In this document: positions 1-7,968 of the stretch, one piece after another | How positions within the stretch are numbered: position 1 is the first letter of the stretch | Layout: each line of letters begins with the position of its first letter | Assembly: GCF_020781975.1 (NCBI RefSeq) | Contig: NZ_JAJGNI010000001.1 | Span: 248,001-312,000 of the forward strand | Origin: Microbacterium schleiferi | GTDB taxonomy: Bacteria; Actinomycetota; Actinomycetes; Actinomycetales; Microbacteriaceae | Length of the DNA: 64,000 bases | Direction: 5' to 3' | Notes under the pieces: model-generated | Database searches by the model: none | What the model saw: the letters and a program-made list of their open reading frames with translations, nothing else | What the model was told of the DNA's origin: nothing | Program-made: the position numbers and the translations under genes

Positions 1-1
1 C

Positions 2-535
2 ACCATCACCGGATTGATGTACACCATCCCCTCGCTCGCGCTACTGTTTCTGCTCCCCGCCCTCTTCGGGTATGTAGCGTTCAGCGATCTGAACCTCATC
101 CTCGCGCTGACGCTCTACGCGATCGCGCTTCTGGTGCGGTCGGTTGTCGACGGACTCAACTCTGTCGACGAGGGCGTACGTGGCGCTTCCACTGCTATGG
201 GCTTCTCAGGTGCGCGTCGGTTCTTCGCCGTCGAGCTTCCGCTGGCCGGCCCCGTCATCCTCGCGGGTCTGCGGGTTGCTGCCGTGAGCACGATCGCGCT
301 TGCACCGGTGGGCATTCTCGTGGGCGTGTCGAATCTGGGGTACCTGTTCACCAATGGTCTCCAGCGCCGCATCATCCCCGAGGTCCTCGCGGGGGTTGTC
401 GCCGTCGTCATTCTCGCCCTCGTGATCGATCTCGTGCTGGTTCTGATCGGGCGGATACTGATGCCGTGGACGCGCCGGACGCGAGTACGGCCTCGCGCAG
501 CCTCATCCGCTGCTCCTGCGGAGGCGAGCGCATGA
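2..535 (+). CDS. Osmoprotectant ABC transporter permease (partial, 5' end outside window)
   Basis: Integral membrane permease of an OpuC/ProW-type glycine betaine/choline/carnitine importer. The reading frame is open from the window edge; an internal TTG/ATG at 14-19 lies inside conserved sequence (TGLMYTIPSLALL), so the true start is upstream. Several hydrophobic segments are visible, and the permease loop motif that contacts the ATPase follows GAST-MGFSGARRFF. The stop overlaps the next permease start (ATGA at 532-535), which indicates translational coupling. The matching ATPase is not in the window and presumably lies upstream. Family assignment is firm; the substrate is inferred. Confidence 0.9.
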   Translation, partial: TITGLMYTIPSLALLFLLPALFGYVAFSDLNLILALTLYAIALLVRSVVDGLNSVDEGVRGASTAMGFSGARRFFAVELPLAGPVILAGLRVAAVSTIALAPVGILVGVSNLGYLFTNGLQRRIIPEVLAGVVAVVILALVIDLVLVLIGRILMPWTRRTRVRPRAASSAAPAEASA

Positions 536-1293
536 ACCTTCTCATCGACGCCTGGGCCTGGATCATCGCACCCGAACAATGGTCCGGCCGATACAGCCTG
601 CCAACGCTGCTGCTCGAGCAGCTGGGCTACACCTTCGCCGCCGTCGGAATCGCCGCTTTCATCGCCGTGCCGATCGGCTGGGCGATCGGACACACCGGCA
701 AAGGACGCGAGGTCGCTGTTGCCGTTTCGGGCGCGGCGCGCGCCATTCCCTCGTTCGGGCTACTGATTCTTCTCGTCCTGGTCATCGGTGTGACGCGCCG
801 GGCTGAGGCTGCGCTGATCACGTTCGTCCTCCTTGCCATCCCGTCTCTGCTGGCCGGCGCCTACACGGGCCTCCAGACAATCGATCGGGCCACGATCGAC
901 GCGGCGCGCGCCATGGGGATGACTCGCTGGCAGATCCTGTGGCGCGTCGAGGTTCCGCTGGGTCTCCCGCTGCTGGTCGGCGGGCTGCGGACCGCCACTT
1001 TGCAGGTCGTCGCAACCGTCACCATCGCCGCCTACGTGAACCTGGGTGGGCTGGGATTCCCGATCATCCAGGGCCTTCCACTGCGGGCGTTCGATCAGGT
1101 TCTTGCCGGATCGATTCTCGTCGCCCTTCTCGCCCTGGTCCTCGATGGTCTGCTCGCGCTCCTGCAGCGCGCTGCAGTGCCGCGGGGACAGCGCGCCACG
1201 AAGACCCGGCGTACGCCATCCGACACCGGGCCCCGGTCCGCCCAAACGCCCGCTCGGGTCCCTGACACCGTCGCGTCTAGCCCGTCCACCTGA
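532..1293 (+). CDS. Osmoprotectant ABC transporter permease, second subunit
   Basis: Second permease of the OpuC-like importer, 253 residues. The ATG at 532 overlaps the previous stop and has GGAGG-like sequence about 9 nt upstream, so I prefer it to the in-frame start at 466, which would add 22 residues encoded inside the first permease. About six membrane segments; the EAA-type cytoplasmic loop reads AARAMGMTRWQILWRVEVPL. The C-terminus (about 25 residues) is a polar Arg/Pro/Thr-rich tail. It pairs with the preceding permease and the following lipoprotein; together they form the translocation pore and substrate receptor. Substrate not determinable from sequence. Confidence 0.9.
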   Translation: MNLLIDAWAWIIAPEQWSGRYSLPTLLLEQLGYTFAAVGIAAFIAVPIGWAIGHTGKGREVAVAVSGAARAIPSFGLLILLVLVIGVTRRAEAALITFVLLAIPSLLAGAYTGLQTIDRATIDAARAMGMTRWQILWRVEVPLGLPLLVGGLRTATLQVVATVTIAAYVNLGGLGFPIIQGLPLRAFDQVLAGSILVALLALVLDGLLALLQRAAVPRGQRATKTRRTPSDTGPRSAQTPARVPDTVASSPST

Positions 1294-1331
1294 CCGCACC
1301 ATCCCGCACCACCAGAAAAGAAAGAGGCACC

Positions 1332-2246
1332 ATGACCACCACACGCACCCTCCGCGCCGCCGCGCTCGTCGGCGCCGCCGCGCTGCTGCTGGCCGGCTGC
1401 GCTTCGGGCAACCCGCTCGAGGAACCCACCGACGGAAGCGGTAGCGGCGAGATGATGTCCGACACGATCGTGGTCGGCTCGCAGGCTTACTACTCCAACG
1501 AGATCATCGCCGAGATCTACGCGCAGGCTCTCGAGAACGCCGGCTTTGATGTCGAGCGTCAGTTCAACATCGGGCAGCGGGATGCCTACATCCCGGCGCT
1601 CGAGAGCGGCGAGGTGACGCTCTTCCCGGAGTACAGCGGAAACCTCCTGCAGTACTTCGACCCTGAGACGACGGCACGCACGGCCGATGAGGTCTACGCG
1701 GCACTGCCCGACGCGCTGCCGGAAGGACTGGTTGTGCTCGACCAGTCCACCGCGACCGACCAGGACTCGTACACCGTCACCTCAGCATTCGCCGATCAGT
1801 ACGGTCTCGTCTCGATCGCCGATCTCGCTAACGTCACCGAGCCCCTGACGCTCGGCGGCCCGCCGGAGCTTGCCGAGCGCCCCTACGGGCCGACGGGGCT
1901 TGCCGACGTGTACGGCATCGACGTCGGTTTCTCGGCGACGGGCGACACCACGTTCGAGGACCTCGAAGCTGGCACGATCAACCTCGCCAACATCTACACG
2001 GCCGACCCGCGCATCCAGACCGCGGGCCTCGTCGTTCTCGAGGACCCCGAGGGGCTTTTCCTGGCTTCGAATGTCGTCCCGGTCGTGAACGCGGATGTCG
2101 CTGACGAGATCGCCGACGTCATCAACGCCGTGAGCGCCGCCCTGACCCCCGAGGGTCTGGTTGCGCTGAACGTGCAGAGCACGGTTGACGAGATGTCGCC
2201 CGCCGACATCGCGTCGCAGTGGCTGCAGGAGAACGGCCTGAGCTAA
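1332..2246 (+). CDS. Osmoprotectant ABC transporter substrate-binding lipoprotein
   Basis: 304-residue extracytoplasmic receptor of the ProX/OpuCC family. The N-terminus is a lipoprotein signal with lipobox LLAGC; the Cys near residue 23 would be lipidated and anchored to the outer face of the membrane. The mature domain starts DTIVVGSQAYYSNEIIAEI, typical of the glycine betaine/choline-binding fold. It follows the permease by 38 bp and has its own purine-rich ribosome-binding site (AAAGAAAGAGG), consistent with the receptor being made in excess. A perfect 17-bp terminator hairpin follows the stop. Ligand (betaine, choline, carnitine or other) is not decided by the sequence. Confidence 0.92.
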   Translation: MTTTRTLRAAALVGAAALLLAGCASGNPLEEPTDGSGSGEMMSDTIVVGSQAYYSNEIIAEIYAQALENAGFDVERQFNIGQRDAYIPALESGEVTLFPEYSGNLLQYFDPETTARTADEVYAALPDALPEGLVVLDQSTATDQDSYTVTSAFADQYGLVSIADLANVTEPLTLGGPPELAERPYGPTGLADVYGIDVGFSATGDTTFEDLEAGTINLANIYTADPRIQTAGLVVLEDPEGLFLASNVVPVVNADVADEIADVINAVSAALTPEGLVALNVQSTVDEMSPADIASQWLQENGLS

Positions 2247-2260
2247 CAGCGCGACGTCAA

Positions 2261-2302
2261 CGAAGCGGCTGCCACCCGAGAGAGAGGGTGGCAGCCGCTT
2301 CG
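2261..2302. terminator. Strong intrinsic terminator hairpin
   Basis: Perfect 17-bp inverted repeat (2261-2277 with 2286-2302) and an 8-nt purine loop. It sits between the plus-strand transporter operon and the minus-strand small Cys-rich gene ending at 2322, so it can serve both convergent transcripts. There is no long T-run, as is common in high-GC actinobacteria. Confidence 0.9.
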
Positions 2303-2321
2303 GCGTTGGAGGGGTGGTGGG

Positions 2322-2483
2322 TCAGCGGCCGAACAGGCTCGCGAAGAAGCCTTTCGATGGCTCGTTTTGGTGCCCGGCACAGCGCTGCGCTTTCGGGACC
2401 CCGGCGAGGGCCTGCTGCACGTGCTGGCCGCAGCCGCCCCACGTGACCTTGCCGCACTTCCGGCACGTCGTCTGATAGCACAT
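2322..2483 (-). CDS. 53-residue Cys-rich protein, function unknown
   Basis: Small gene too short for usual ORF cut-offs. The protein has Cys at 2, 7, 10, 18 and 35 and His at 21 and 38, in the arrangement C-x4-C-x2-C-x4-TWGGCGQH, and ends in a Phe-rich tail GFFASLFGR. The ATG is preceded by a good ribosome-binding site (AAGGAG, 6-7 nt). It lies 86 bp downstream of, and in the same orientation as, the CsoR-family repressor and CoA-disulfide reductase, and just before the shared terminator. The Cys/His spacing suggests a metal- or sulfane-sulfur-binding protein. I recognise this as a recurrent actinobacterial small-protein type but can name no function. Confidence 0.75.
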   Translation of the reverse strand: MCYQTTCRKCGKVTWGGCGQHVQQALAGVPKAQRCAGHQNEPSKGFFASLFGR

Positions 2484-2569
2484 GGTGTCTCCTTCACTGG
2501 CTGCGTGGGCAGCACAAATGGCGGTCCGTCACCGTGACGGTCCGAGCGATGAGTGTTCGGGGATGCGGC

Positions 2570-2860
2570 TCAGGCGAGCGACAGGAAGAGCTTCTCGAGC
2601 TCCTCCTGCGTCAGGCCCTCGGCCTCGGCGGTGCCGTCCGGGTCGGCGACGCAGTCGCGCATCGCCGCCGAGATGATGGCGAACCCGGCGCGGTCGAGAG
2701 CGCTCGTGACGGCAGACAGTTGCGTCACGATGTCGCGGCACGTGTCACCGGCCTCAACCGAAGCGATGACAGCGTTCAGCTGACCCTGTGCGCGCTTGAG
2801 CCGGTTGGTGATGCGCTTGCGTGTTGCAGCCTGCTCCTCGGGGGTGCCGGTGATCATCAT
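2570..2860 (-). CDS. CsoR/CstR-family repressor lacking the metal-ligand His
   Basis: 96-residue all-helical DUF156 regulator. In CsoR copper sensors the ligands are Cys-His-Cys (x-y-z, 29 residues between the two Cys). Here the two Cys are present with exactly that spacing (C41 and C70), but the His position four residues before the second Cys is Ala66. That pattern is the one described for CstR persulfide sensors, which form di/trisulfide links instead of binding Cu(I). The start ATG overlaps the stop of the upstream reductase gene (ATGA), so the two are co-translated. It probably represses the 4579-4594 operator. Copper sensing is unlikely; nickel/formaldehyde-type members carry a His-based set that is also absent. 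Confidence 0.88.
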   Translation of the reverse strand: MMITGTPEEQAATRKRITNRLKRAQGQLNAVIASVEAGDTCRDIVTQLSAVTSALDRAGFAIISAAMRDCVADPDGTAEAEGLTQEELEKLFLSLA

Positions 2861-4542
2861 GCGTGGACCTCTTCTCTGACAAGAATGCTGGCGGCCTGAT
2901 CGCCCCACCACTGGCGAAGGGTCTGCGTCCCACCCGACAGGGAGAACGCGTCAAAGCCGTTTCCTACCAGGATGCGGTAAGCGATGTTCGATCGGACGCC
3001 CGCCGCGCACAGCGCTGCGATCGGGCGGCCCTGCGCTGCCTCACGTACCTCGTCGATGCGCTCACGAAGTTCGGTGTGTGGAATGTTCAGCGACCCCTCG
3101 ATGTGGCCGCTGCTGTATTCGCGCGGAGTTCGGACGTCGAGGATCAGTGCGGATTCCCGCATCTGGTCGAGCTCGTCGGCATACCAGAGCTTCAGCCGCC
3201 CGTTCTCGACGTTTTCGGCGACCATCCCGACGAGATTCACGGCGTCTTTGGCTTGACCGTACGGCGGCGAGTAGGCAAGGTCGAGATCCATGAGGTCGGT
3301 CGCCGGCAGGCCGGCACGGATCGCGGTCGCGAGAACATCGATGCGCTTGTCGACTCCTTCATAACCCACGGCCTGCGCTCCAAGGACTCGTCCATCGTCC
3401 GTCGAGACATGCACGATCAGGTGCACGGTCGAGGCTCCAGGAAAGTAGCCGGCGTGCTGCATCGGGTGCAGGTGGATCGTCGTGTAGTCGATTCCCGCGG
3501 CATCCAGGCTCGCACGGTTCGCCCCGGTCATCGCTGCCGTGATCTCGCCGACGCGCACGATGGCAGTGCCGACGGGCTGGGGGATGGGCCGGCCGCCAGC
3601 CATGCCGAAGATGTCGTCGGCGATGAGCCGACCGGCGCGGTTGGCGGGGCCGGCGAGGGGCACGGGGCGCTGGACGCCTGTGACGGCATCCGTGCTGATG
3701 ACCGCGTCGCCGGCGGCCCAGACTCCCTCAGCGGAGGTGCGTCCGCGATCGTCGACGACAATCGCGCCTCGAGCCGTCTCGATTCCTGCAGTCTCCACGA
3801 ACGCGGTGTCGGGGCGAACGCCGACCGAGAGGACCACGAGGTCGGTCGGGATGCGGGTGCCATCCGCGAGGACGACGACATCCTCATCGTCGCCGACCTC
3901 GACGCTCTCGGCGGCGACACCGGCGTGGACCCGGATGCCGAGATTTCGCAGCTGTGTCGTCACGACAGAGGCCATCTCGCGCTCGAGCGGCGGGAGAACA
4001 TGCGGGGCAAGCTCGACGACGTCGACCTCGAGCCCGCGATGGCGCAGGGCCTCGGCGGCCTCGAGTCCGATGAACCCGGCGCCGAGCACGACGCCGCGCG
4101 TGGCGCCGTCATCGACCCACTTCTTGAGGGTCACGGCGTCCGCCACGGTGCGAAGCGTCCGCACTCGCGGGGAGTCGAGCCCGGGGAGGGGCGGCCGAAT
4201 GGCGACGGCGCCCGGTGCGAGGATGAGCGCGTCGTAGCTGAGGTCTTCGACGCCGGAGGTCGAGGCGACAGTGACAGCCTTCGCGGCCGTGTCGATCGCT
4301 GTCACATCGTGCCCGGTCCGCACGTCCAGGTTGAGGCTTGCGCGCAGGGTCTCGGGCGTGTGCAGAAGCAGCGACCCCTCGTGGGGGATCTCGCCGCCGA
4401 CGTGGTACGGAAGGCCGCAGTTCGCGAACGAGACCTCGGGGCCGCGTTCGAGCACAATGATCTCGGCTGACTCGTCGTGACGGCGGGCGCGGGCGGCCGC
4501 GCTCATCCCGGCGGCCACGCCGCCTACGATGACGATGCGCAT
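2857..4542 (-). CDS. CoA-disulfide reductase/NADH-dependent persulfide reductase with C-terminal rhodanese domain
   Basis: 561 residues. Residues 1-450 form an FAD/NAD(P)H disulfide-reductase-like enzyme: the dinucleotide motif VIVGGVAAGMSAA at the N-terminus, the single redox cysteine C42 in SFANCGLPYH as in CoA-disulfide reductases, a second dinucleotide motif VVLGAGFIGLEAAE, and the C-terminal LDLAYSPPYGQAKD motif. Residues about 460-560 are a rhodanese domain with active cysteine C512 (LCAAGVRS). Such fusions reduce CoA-persulfide/polysulfide using NADH. I chose the ATG at 4542 because the longer frame runs into repeat DNA and the operator. It is the first gene of a three-gene sulfur-stress unit. 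Confidence 0.9.
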   Translation of the reverse strand: MRIVIVGGVAAGMSAAARARRHDESAEIIVLERGPEVSFANCGLPYHVGGEIPHEGSLLLHTPETLRASLNLDVRTGHDVTAIDTAAKAVTVASTSGVEDLSYDALILAPGAVAIRPPLPGLDSPRVRTLRTVADAVTLKKWVDDGATRGVVLGAGFIGLEAAEALRHRGLEVDVVELAPHVLPPLEREMASVVTTQLRNLGIRVHAGVAAESVEVGDDEDVVVLADGTRIPTDLVVLSVGVRPDTAFVETAGIETARGAIVVDDRGRTSAEGVWAAGDAVISTDAVTGVQRPVPLAGPANRAGRLIADDIFGMAGGRPIPQPVGTAIVRVGEITAAMTGANRASLDAAGIDYTTIHLHPMQHAGYFPGASTVHLIVHVSTDDGRVLGAQAVGYEGVDKRIDVLATAIRAGLPATDLMDLDLAYSPPYGQAKDAVNLVGMVAENVENGRLKLWYADELDQMRESALILDVRTPREYSSGHIEGSLNIPHTELRERIDEVREAAQGRPIAALCAAGVRSNIAYRILVGNGFDAFSLSGGTQTLRQWWGDQAASILVREEVHA

Positions 4543-4575
4543 GGAGCACTCACTTTCTGGAGAAGAGATGCAATG

Positions 4576-4581
4576 AGCATA
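4576..4581 (-). promoter_or_regulatory. -10-like TATGCT of the reductase/repressor operon
   Basis: On the minus strand TATGCT lies about 34 nt upstream of the reductase ATG and directly overlaps the right arm of the palindromic operator, so a bound repressor would block RNA polymerase. Confidence 0.55.
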
Positions 4582-4594
4582 CCCCAGGGGGTAT
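4579..4594. promoter_or_regulatory. CsoR/CstR-type operator
   Basis: ATACCCC-AG-GGGGTAT: two perfect 7-bp arms around a 2-bp centre, the G-tract palindrome recognised by CsoR/CstR-family repressors. It overlaps the -10-like hexamer of the operon that encodes such a repressor, indicating negative autoregulation. Confidence 0.85.
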
Positions 4595-4640
4595 ACGGGG
4601 GGCAAGCTGACCGCATCACGAGAGCCACCTCGTGCCAGCG

Positions 4641-4720
4641 AGGGACAACTCGGCTCGACGAGGGACAACTCGGCTCGACGAGGGACAACTCGGCTCGACG
4701 ATGGACAACTCGGCTCGAGG
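4641..4720. repeat. 20-bp tandem repeat, four copies
   Basis: Three identical units of AGGGACAACTCGGCTCGACG (4641-4660, 4661-4680, 4681-4700) and a fourth with two changes (4701-4720). It fills the gap between the end of the ABC-F gene and the operator of the reductase operon. No spacers of differing sequence, so it is not a CRISPR array. Confidence 0.95.
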
Positions 4721-4727
4721 AGGGGGG

Positions 4728-6545
4728 CTAGGTTGCGAGCTCGGTGAGCTCGAACCACCGCTCCTCGAGAGAGGCGGTCTCTGTTTCGACCTCGCGGAGT
4801 TCATCGCCGAGGCGCGTCAGACCCGCGAAGTCGCTCTGGTCGTGCGCTGCCATCCGCTCGTGGATCTCGGCGGTGCGCTGGGTCAGTCGCTCCAACTTGC
4901 GTTCGATCGCGCTCAGCTCCTTCTGTGCGGCGCGCAGATCGGCGCCCGACAGCCCCGGTTCCGACGTCTGCTGGGCTGCCGACGCGGCGCCGGATCGGTC
5001 AGGTCCGGCATCCGTGGTCTGCTCTCGCAGCCGGAGGTACTCGTCCACCCCGCCGGGGAGGTGCCGTAGTCGTCCCGCGCCGCCGGGTCCGGGGAGGATC
5101 GCGTACTGCTGGTCGGTGACGCGCTCCAGGAAGTACCGGTCGTGGGAGACGACCAGCAGAGTGCCCGGCCACGAGTCGAGGAGGTCTTCCATCGCCGCGA
5201 GCATGTCGGTATCGAGGTCGTTGGTCGGTTCGTCCAGGATGAGAACGTTCGGCTGGTCCAGCAGGATCAACAGCAGCTGCAGGCGGCGCTTTTGCCCTCC
5301 CGAGAGGTCGCGCACGGGAGTCGAGAGCTGCGCGGATGAGAAGCCGAGCCGTTCAAGCAGTTGGCCTGGGGTGAGTTCTTGCGCTTTCGAGCCGGAACCG
5401 ATCGTGTAGCTGGTGCGGAGCCCACCGATCACGACACGTACAGGGTCGGCCAGGTGCTGCTCGAGTTCGTCGAGACGCTGCGTGAGGGTTGCCACCCGCA
5501 CGGTCTTTCCCCGCTTGACCCGGCCGCCCGTGGGAGAGACGCTGCCGTCGACGAGCCCGAGAAGGGTAGACTTCCCGGCGCCGTTGACGCCAAGGATTCC
5601 GGTCCGCTCGCCCGGCGCGATGCGCCACTCGATGTCTCGGAGGATCTCGCGGCCATCGAAACTCACCGAGGCATCCAGCAGATCGACCACGTCTTTGCCA
5701 AGGCGGGTGACTGCCAGCGACTGCAGTTCGGTGGAGTTGCGGATCTCGGGGACATCCGCGATCAGCGCGTTGGCCGCATCGATGCGGAACTTCGGCTTGG
5801 AGGTTCGTGCCGGGGCGCCGCGGCGCAGCCAGGCTAGTTCCTTGCGCGCGAGGTTCTGTCGACGTGCCTCGATGGCGGCAGCCTGGCGATCGCGTTCGAC
5901 GCGCTGCAGGATATAGGCCGCATAGCCGCCCTCGAACGGTTCGACGATCCGGTCGTGCACCTCCCATGTGAGGGTGCACACCTCGTCGAGGAACCACCGG
6001 TCGTGGGTCACAACCAGCAGCGCCCCGGCGTTCGCTGTCCACCGCTTCTTGAGATGTGCGGCGAGCCACGCGATCCCCTCCACGTCGAGGTGGTTCGTCG
6101 GTTCGTCCAGGATCAGGACGTCCCAGCCGCCGATGAGCACTGCTGCGAGGGCGACGCGGCGCCGTTGACCGCCCGACAGGGTCGAGAGGGGAGCGTTCCA
6201 GTCCAGGTCCGTGACCAGCCCGGCGAGGACGTCACGGATGCGGGCGTCGCCTGCCCACTCGTGCTCGTCGAGGTCGCCGACGATCGCTCGTCCCACCGTC
6301 TGGTTGTCATCGAGGGTGTCCTGCTGGTCGACGACACCGATGCGGGTGCCGCCACGGACGGTGACCTTGCCGGCATCCGGTTCGAGGCGGCCGGCGATCA
6401 TGGCGAGCAGGCTCGACTTGCCGTCGCCGTTTCGTCCGACGATCCCGATTCGGTCACCTTCGGCGATGCCGAGGGTCACGGAATCGAAAACCACTTTCGT
6501 GGGGAACTCGAGGTGCAGCGACTCAGCGCCGAGAAGATGTGCCAT
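4728..6545 (-). CDS. ABC-F family ATPase (Uup/EttA-like)
   Basis: 605 residues with two ABC cassettes and no membrane segments, the ABC-F pattern of ribosome-associated translation factors or antibiotic-resistance proteins. Walker A motifs: GRNGDGKSS (about 37-45) and GVNGAGKST (second half); signature LSGGQRRR and DLSGGQKRR; Walker B followed by LILDEPTNHLD and LILDEPTNDLD. Residues about 540-600 are a coiled-coil tail like Uup. The product is cytosolic. The -10-like TAGCCT lies 7 nt from the ATG (leaderless candidate), although the intervening GGAAGGG could also act as a ribosome-binding site. Which ABC-F subgroup it belongs to, and so whether it gives resistance, cannot be settled here. 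Confidence 0.9.
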   Translation of the reverse strand: MAHLLGAESLHLEFPTKVVFDSVTLGIAEGDRIGIVGRNGDGKSSLLAMIAGRLEPDAGKVTVRGGTRIGVVDQQDTLDDNQTVGRAIVGDLDEHEWAGDARIRDVLAGLVTDLDWNAPLSTLSGGQRRRVALAAVLIGGWDVLILDEPTNHLDVEGIAWLAAHLKKRWTANAGALLVVTHDRWFLDEVCTLTWEVHDRIVEPFEGGYAAYILQRVERDRQAAAIEARRQNLARKELAWLRRGAPARTSKPKFRIDAANALIADVPEIRNSTELQSLAVTRLGKDVVDLLDASVSFDGREILRDIEWRIAPGERTGILGVNGAGKSTLLGLVDGSVSPTGGRVKRGKTVRVATLTQRLDELEQHLADPVRVVIGGLRTSYTIGSGSKAQELTPGQLLERLGFSSAQLSTPVRDLSGGQKRRLQLLLILLDQPNVLILDEPTNDLDTDMLAAMEDLLDSWPGTLLVVSHDRYFLERVTDQQYAILPGPGGAGRLRHLPGGVDEYLRLREQTTDAGPDRSGAASAAQQTSEPGLSGADLRAAQKELSAIERKLERLTQRTAEIHERMAAHDQSDFAGLTRLGDELREVETETASLEERWFELTELAT

Positions 6546-6552
6546 CCCTTCC

Positions 6553-6558
6553 AGGCTA
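6553..6558 (-). promoter_or_regulatory. -10-like TAGCCT, 7 nt before ABC-F start
   Basis: TAGCCT on the minus strand ends 7 nt before the ATG at 6545; candidate promoter of a leaderless or near-leaderless mRNA. Confidence 0.5.
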
Positions 6559-6584
6559 GGCGCCGCGCGGGGTTCAGCCGCGCG

Positions 6585-7901
6585 TCAGTACCAGAAGCTC
6601 AATCGGGGGGACTCGACGGTCTGGAAAACGCGTGCGATCCGCGTCGGATCGTCAGCTTCGACTCGACCGGCACGGGCCAGGGTCGACACCGACACGCCTC
6701 CCAGGAACAGCGACGACAGCTCGCGTACGCCGAGCCGCAGCAGGGGAACACCGGCCGGGGGAGCATCGACTGCCTCAACTGTCGCGCGACCCTCGGCATC
6801 CGTCGTCGCGATGAACGTGCCACCCGCGATCCCCAGCGAGTCGTCAACCTCGAGGGCGATGGTGTCCGCGGCGCCGAAGCGTCGGCTCGTGAGAGCTGCC
6901 GGCACGTCGAGGATGCGCACGTATTGATGGTCGGTCACGGTGATCTTCGCGGCCCGCTGGTCGGCGATCATCCACCATAGGGGCTCGTCGAGGCCGAGTT
7001 CTGATGCGCGCAGAAGCGCGATGAGATCCATCTCGAGGAGGAACCGCCACAGGCCCGCGTACGCATCGTCGGTCGCGGCGAGCAGCCACGACAGCTCGAG
7101 CGTCGACTCGCTGAAGTCGTCGGGGTTCTCGACCACGCGGTAGACCGCAAGCCCATCAACCTCACCCGCGGGCGAGCGGTACTGGATGGTGCGCAGCCGC
7201 TCGGCCTTCTCGGCATCGGGGCTCGTGCCGAAGAACCGATTGAGATGTCCTCCGGGAAGAGCGATCTCGCCGGGGGAGGTGACGCGCACGCGCTCGTGCA
7301 GGGCTTCGGCGACCTCTCGCGCCTGGTCGCGGGAAACGAAGTCCACGCGCCCCGGTGCCTCGGGTCCGATCCACCCGGCACGCCGCGTGCGGATCTCCCA
7401 GTTCGCAGCGGCGGCTGCCGCACCGAACCCGAACCGGCCGTAGATGGTCGACTCGCTGACGGTCAGCGCTGCCACCGGCAGCCCGAGCGAGGCGGCGGTT
7501 CGCAGCTCCCCCGCCATCACAGAACGAAGGATGCCGCGCCGCCGGTGCGTCGGTGCAACGGTCACCGAGCTGATGGCGCTGGCTTGGACGGTGCCACCGG
7601 GGACGGTGAGTTCGGTGGGCCATGACGCAAACGTCGCGACCGGAATCTCGGGCTGCGGGCAGGTGGCATCGTAGACGCCGAGCTTGCGGCGGTGAGCGGT
7701 GTGTCCGACGAAGGCTTCGCGGCGAACCTCGACCGGCTCGTCTTCGAGAAACCCGCGAGCGACCGCGGACAACCACGGATCGTTCTGCACCCTCGTGGCG
7801 TTGTCGATCTGCTCGATGCGCAGGCCCTGGTTGGCGAGAGCTTCCGACATCGCGGCGTCAAGTGGCGCGTCGTGAAATGGCTGCTGGTCGTCACTCATCA
7901 T
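6585..7901 (-). CDS. Eis-like GNAT N-acetyltransferase
   Basis: 438 residues with the three-part layout of Eis (enhanced intracellular survival) enzymes: an N-terminal GNAT domain with acetyl-CoA signature VTVAPTHRRRGILRSVM, a second GNAT-like region, and an SCP-like C-terminal domain ending in the free carboxylate SFWY, which in Eis acts as catalytic base. The motif STIYGRFGFG contains the family's catalytic Tyr. Eis enzymes acetylate amines, including aminoglycosides, at several positions; the physiological substrate here is unknown. The first of two consecutive ATGs (7901) is preferred because it sits 6 nt from a -10-like TAGCGT. Confidence 0.85.
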   Translation of the reverse strand: MMSDDQQPFHDAPLDAAMSEALANQGLRIEQIDNATRVQNDPWLSAVARGFLEDEPVEVRREAFVGHTAHRRKLGVYDATCPQPEIPVATFASWPTELTVPGGTVQASAISSVTVAPTHRRRGILRSVMAGELRTAASLGLPVAALTVSESTIYGRFGFGAAAAAANWEIRTRRAGWIGPEAPGRVDFVSRDQAREVAEALHERVRVTSPGEIALPGGHLNRFFGTSPDAEKAERLRTIQYRSPAGEVDGLAVYRVVENPDDFSESTLELSWLLAATDDAYAGLWRFLLEMDLIALLRASELGLDEPLWWMIADQRAAKITVTDHQYVRILDVPAALTSRRFGAADTIALEVDDSLGIAGGTFIATTDAEGRATVEAVDAPPAGVPLLRLGVRELSSLFLGGVSVSTLARAGRVEADDPTRIARVFQTVESPRLSFWY

Positions 7902-7907
7902 GCCCCC

Positions 7908-7913
7908 ACGCTA
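7908..7913 (-). promoter_or_regulatory. Leaderless -10 TAGCGT for the Eis-like gene
   Basis: Minus-strand TAGCGT, then 6 nt, then ATG at 7901. There is no Shine-Dalgarno sequence in the gap (GGGGGC). Confidence 0.6.
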
Positions 7914-7968
7914 CGCGGACAGTGCGACACAGCATGCCGCCCGCCCCGTCGCTCCAGCGAGCCGGTGC

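Noticed and set aside
1..2250. Riboswitch or leader for the osmoprotectant operon
   Set aside because: The operon's promoter is outside the window; the gap before the lipoprotein is too short to hold one.
2863..4470. 535-codon plus-strand ORF
   Set aside because: Antisense to the CoA-disulfide reductase gene; no family features, and the minus strand carries clear motifs.
4641..4720. Possible CRISPR array
   Set aside because: Units are contiguous with no unique spacers and no cas genes nearby.
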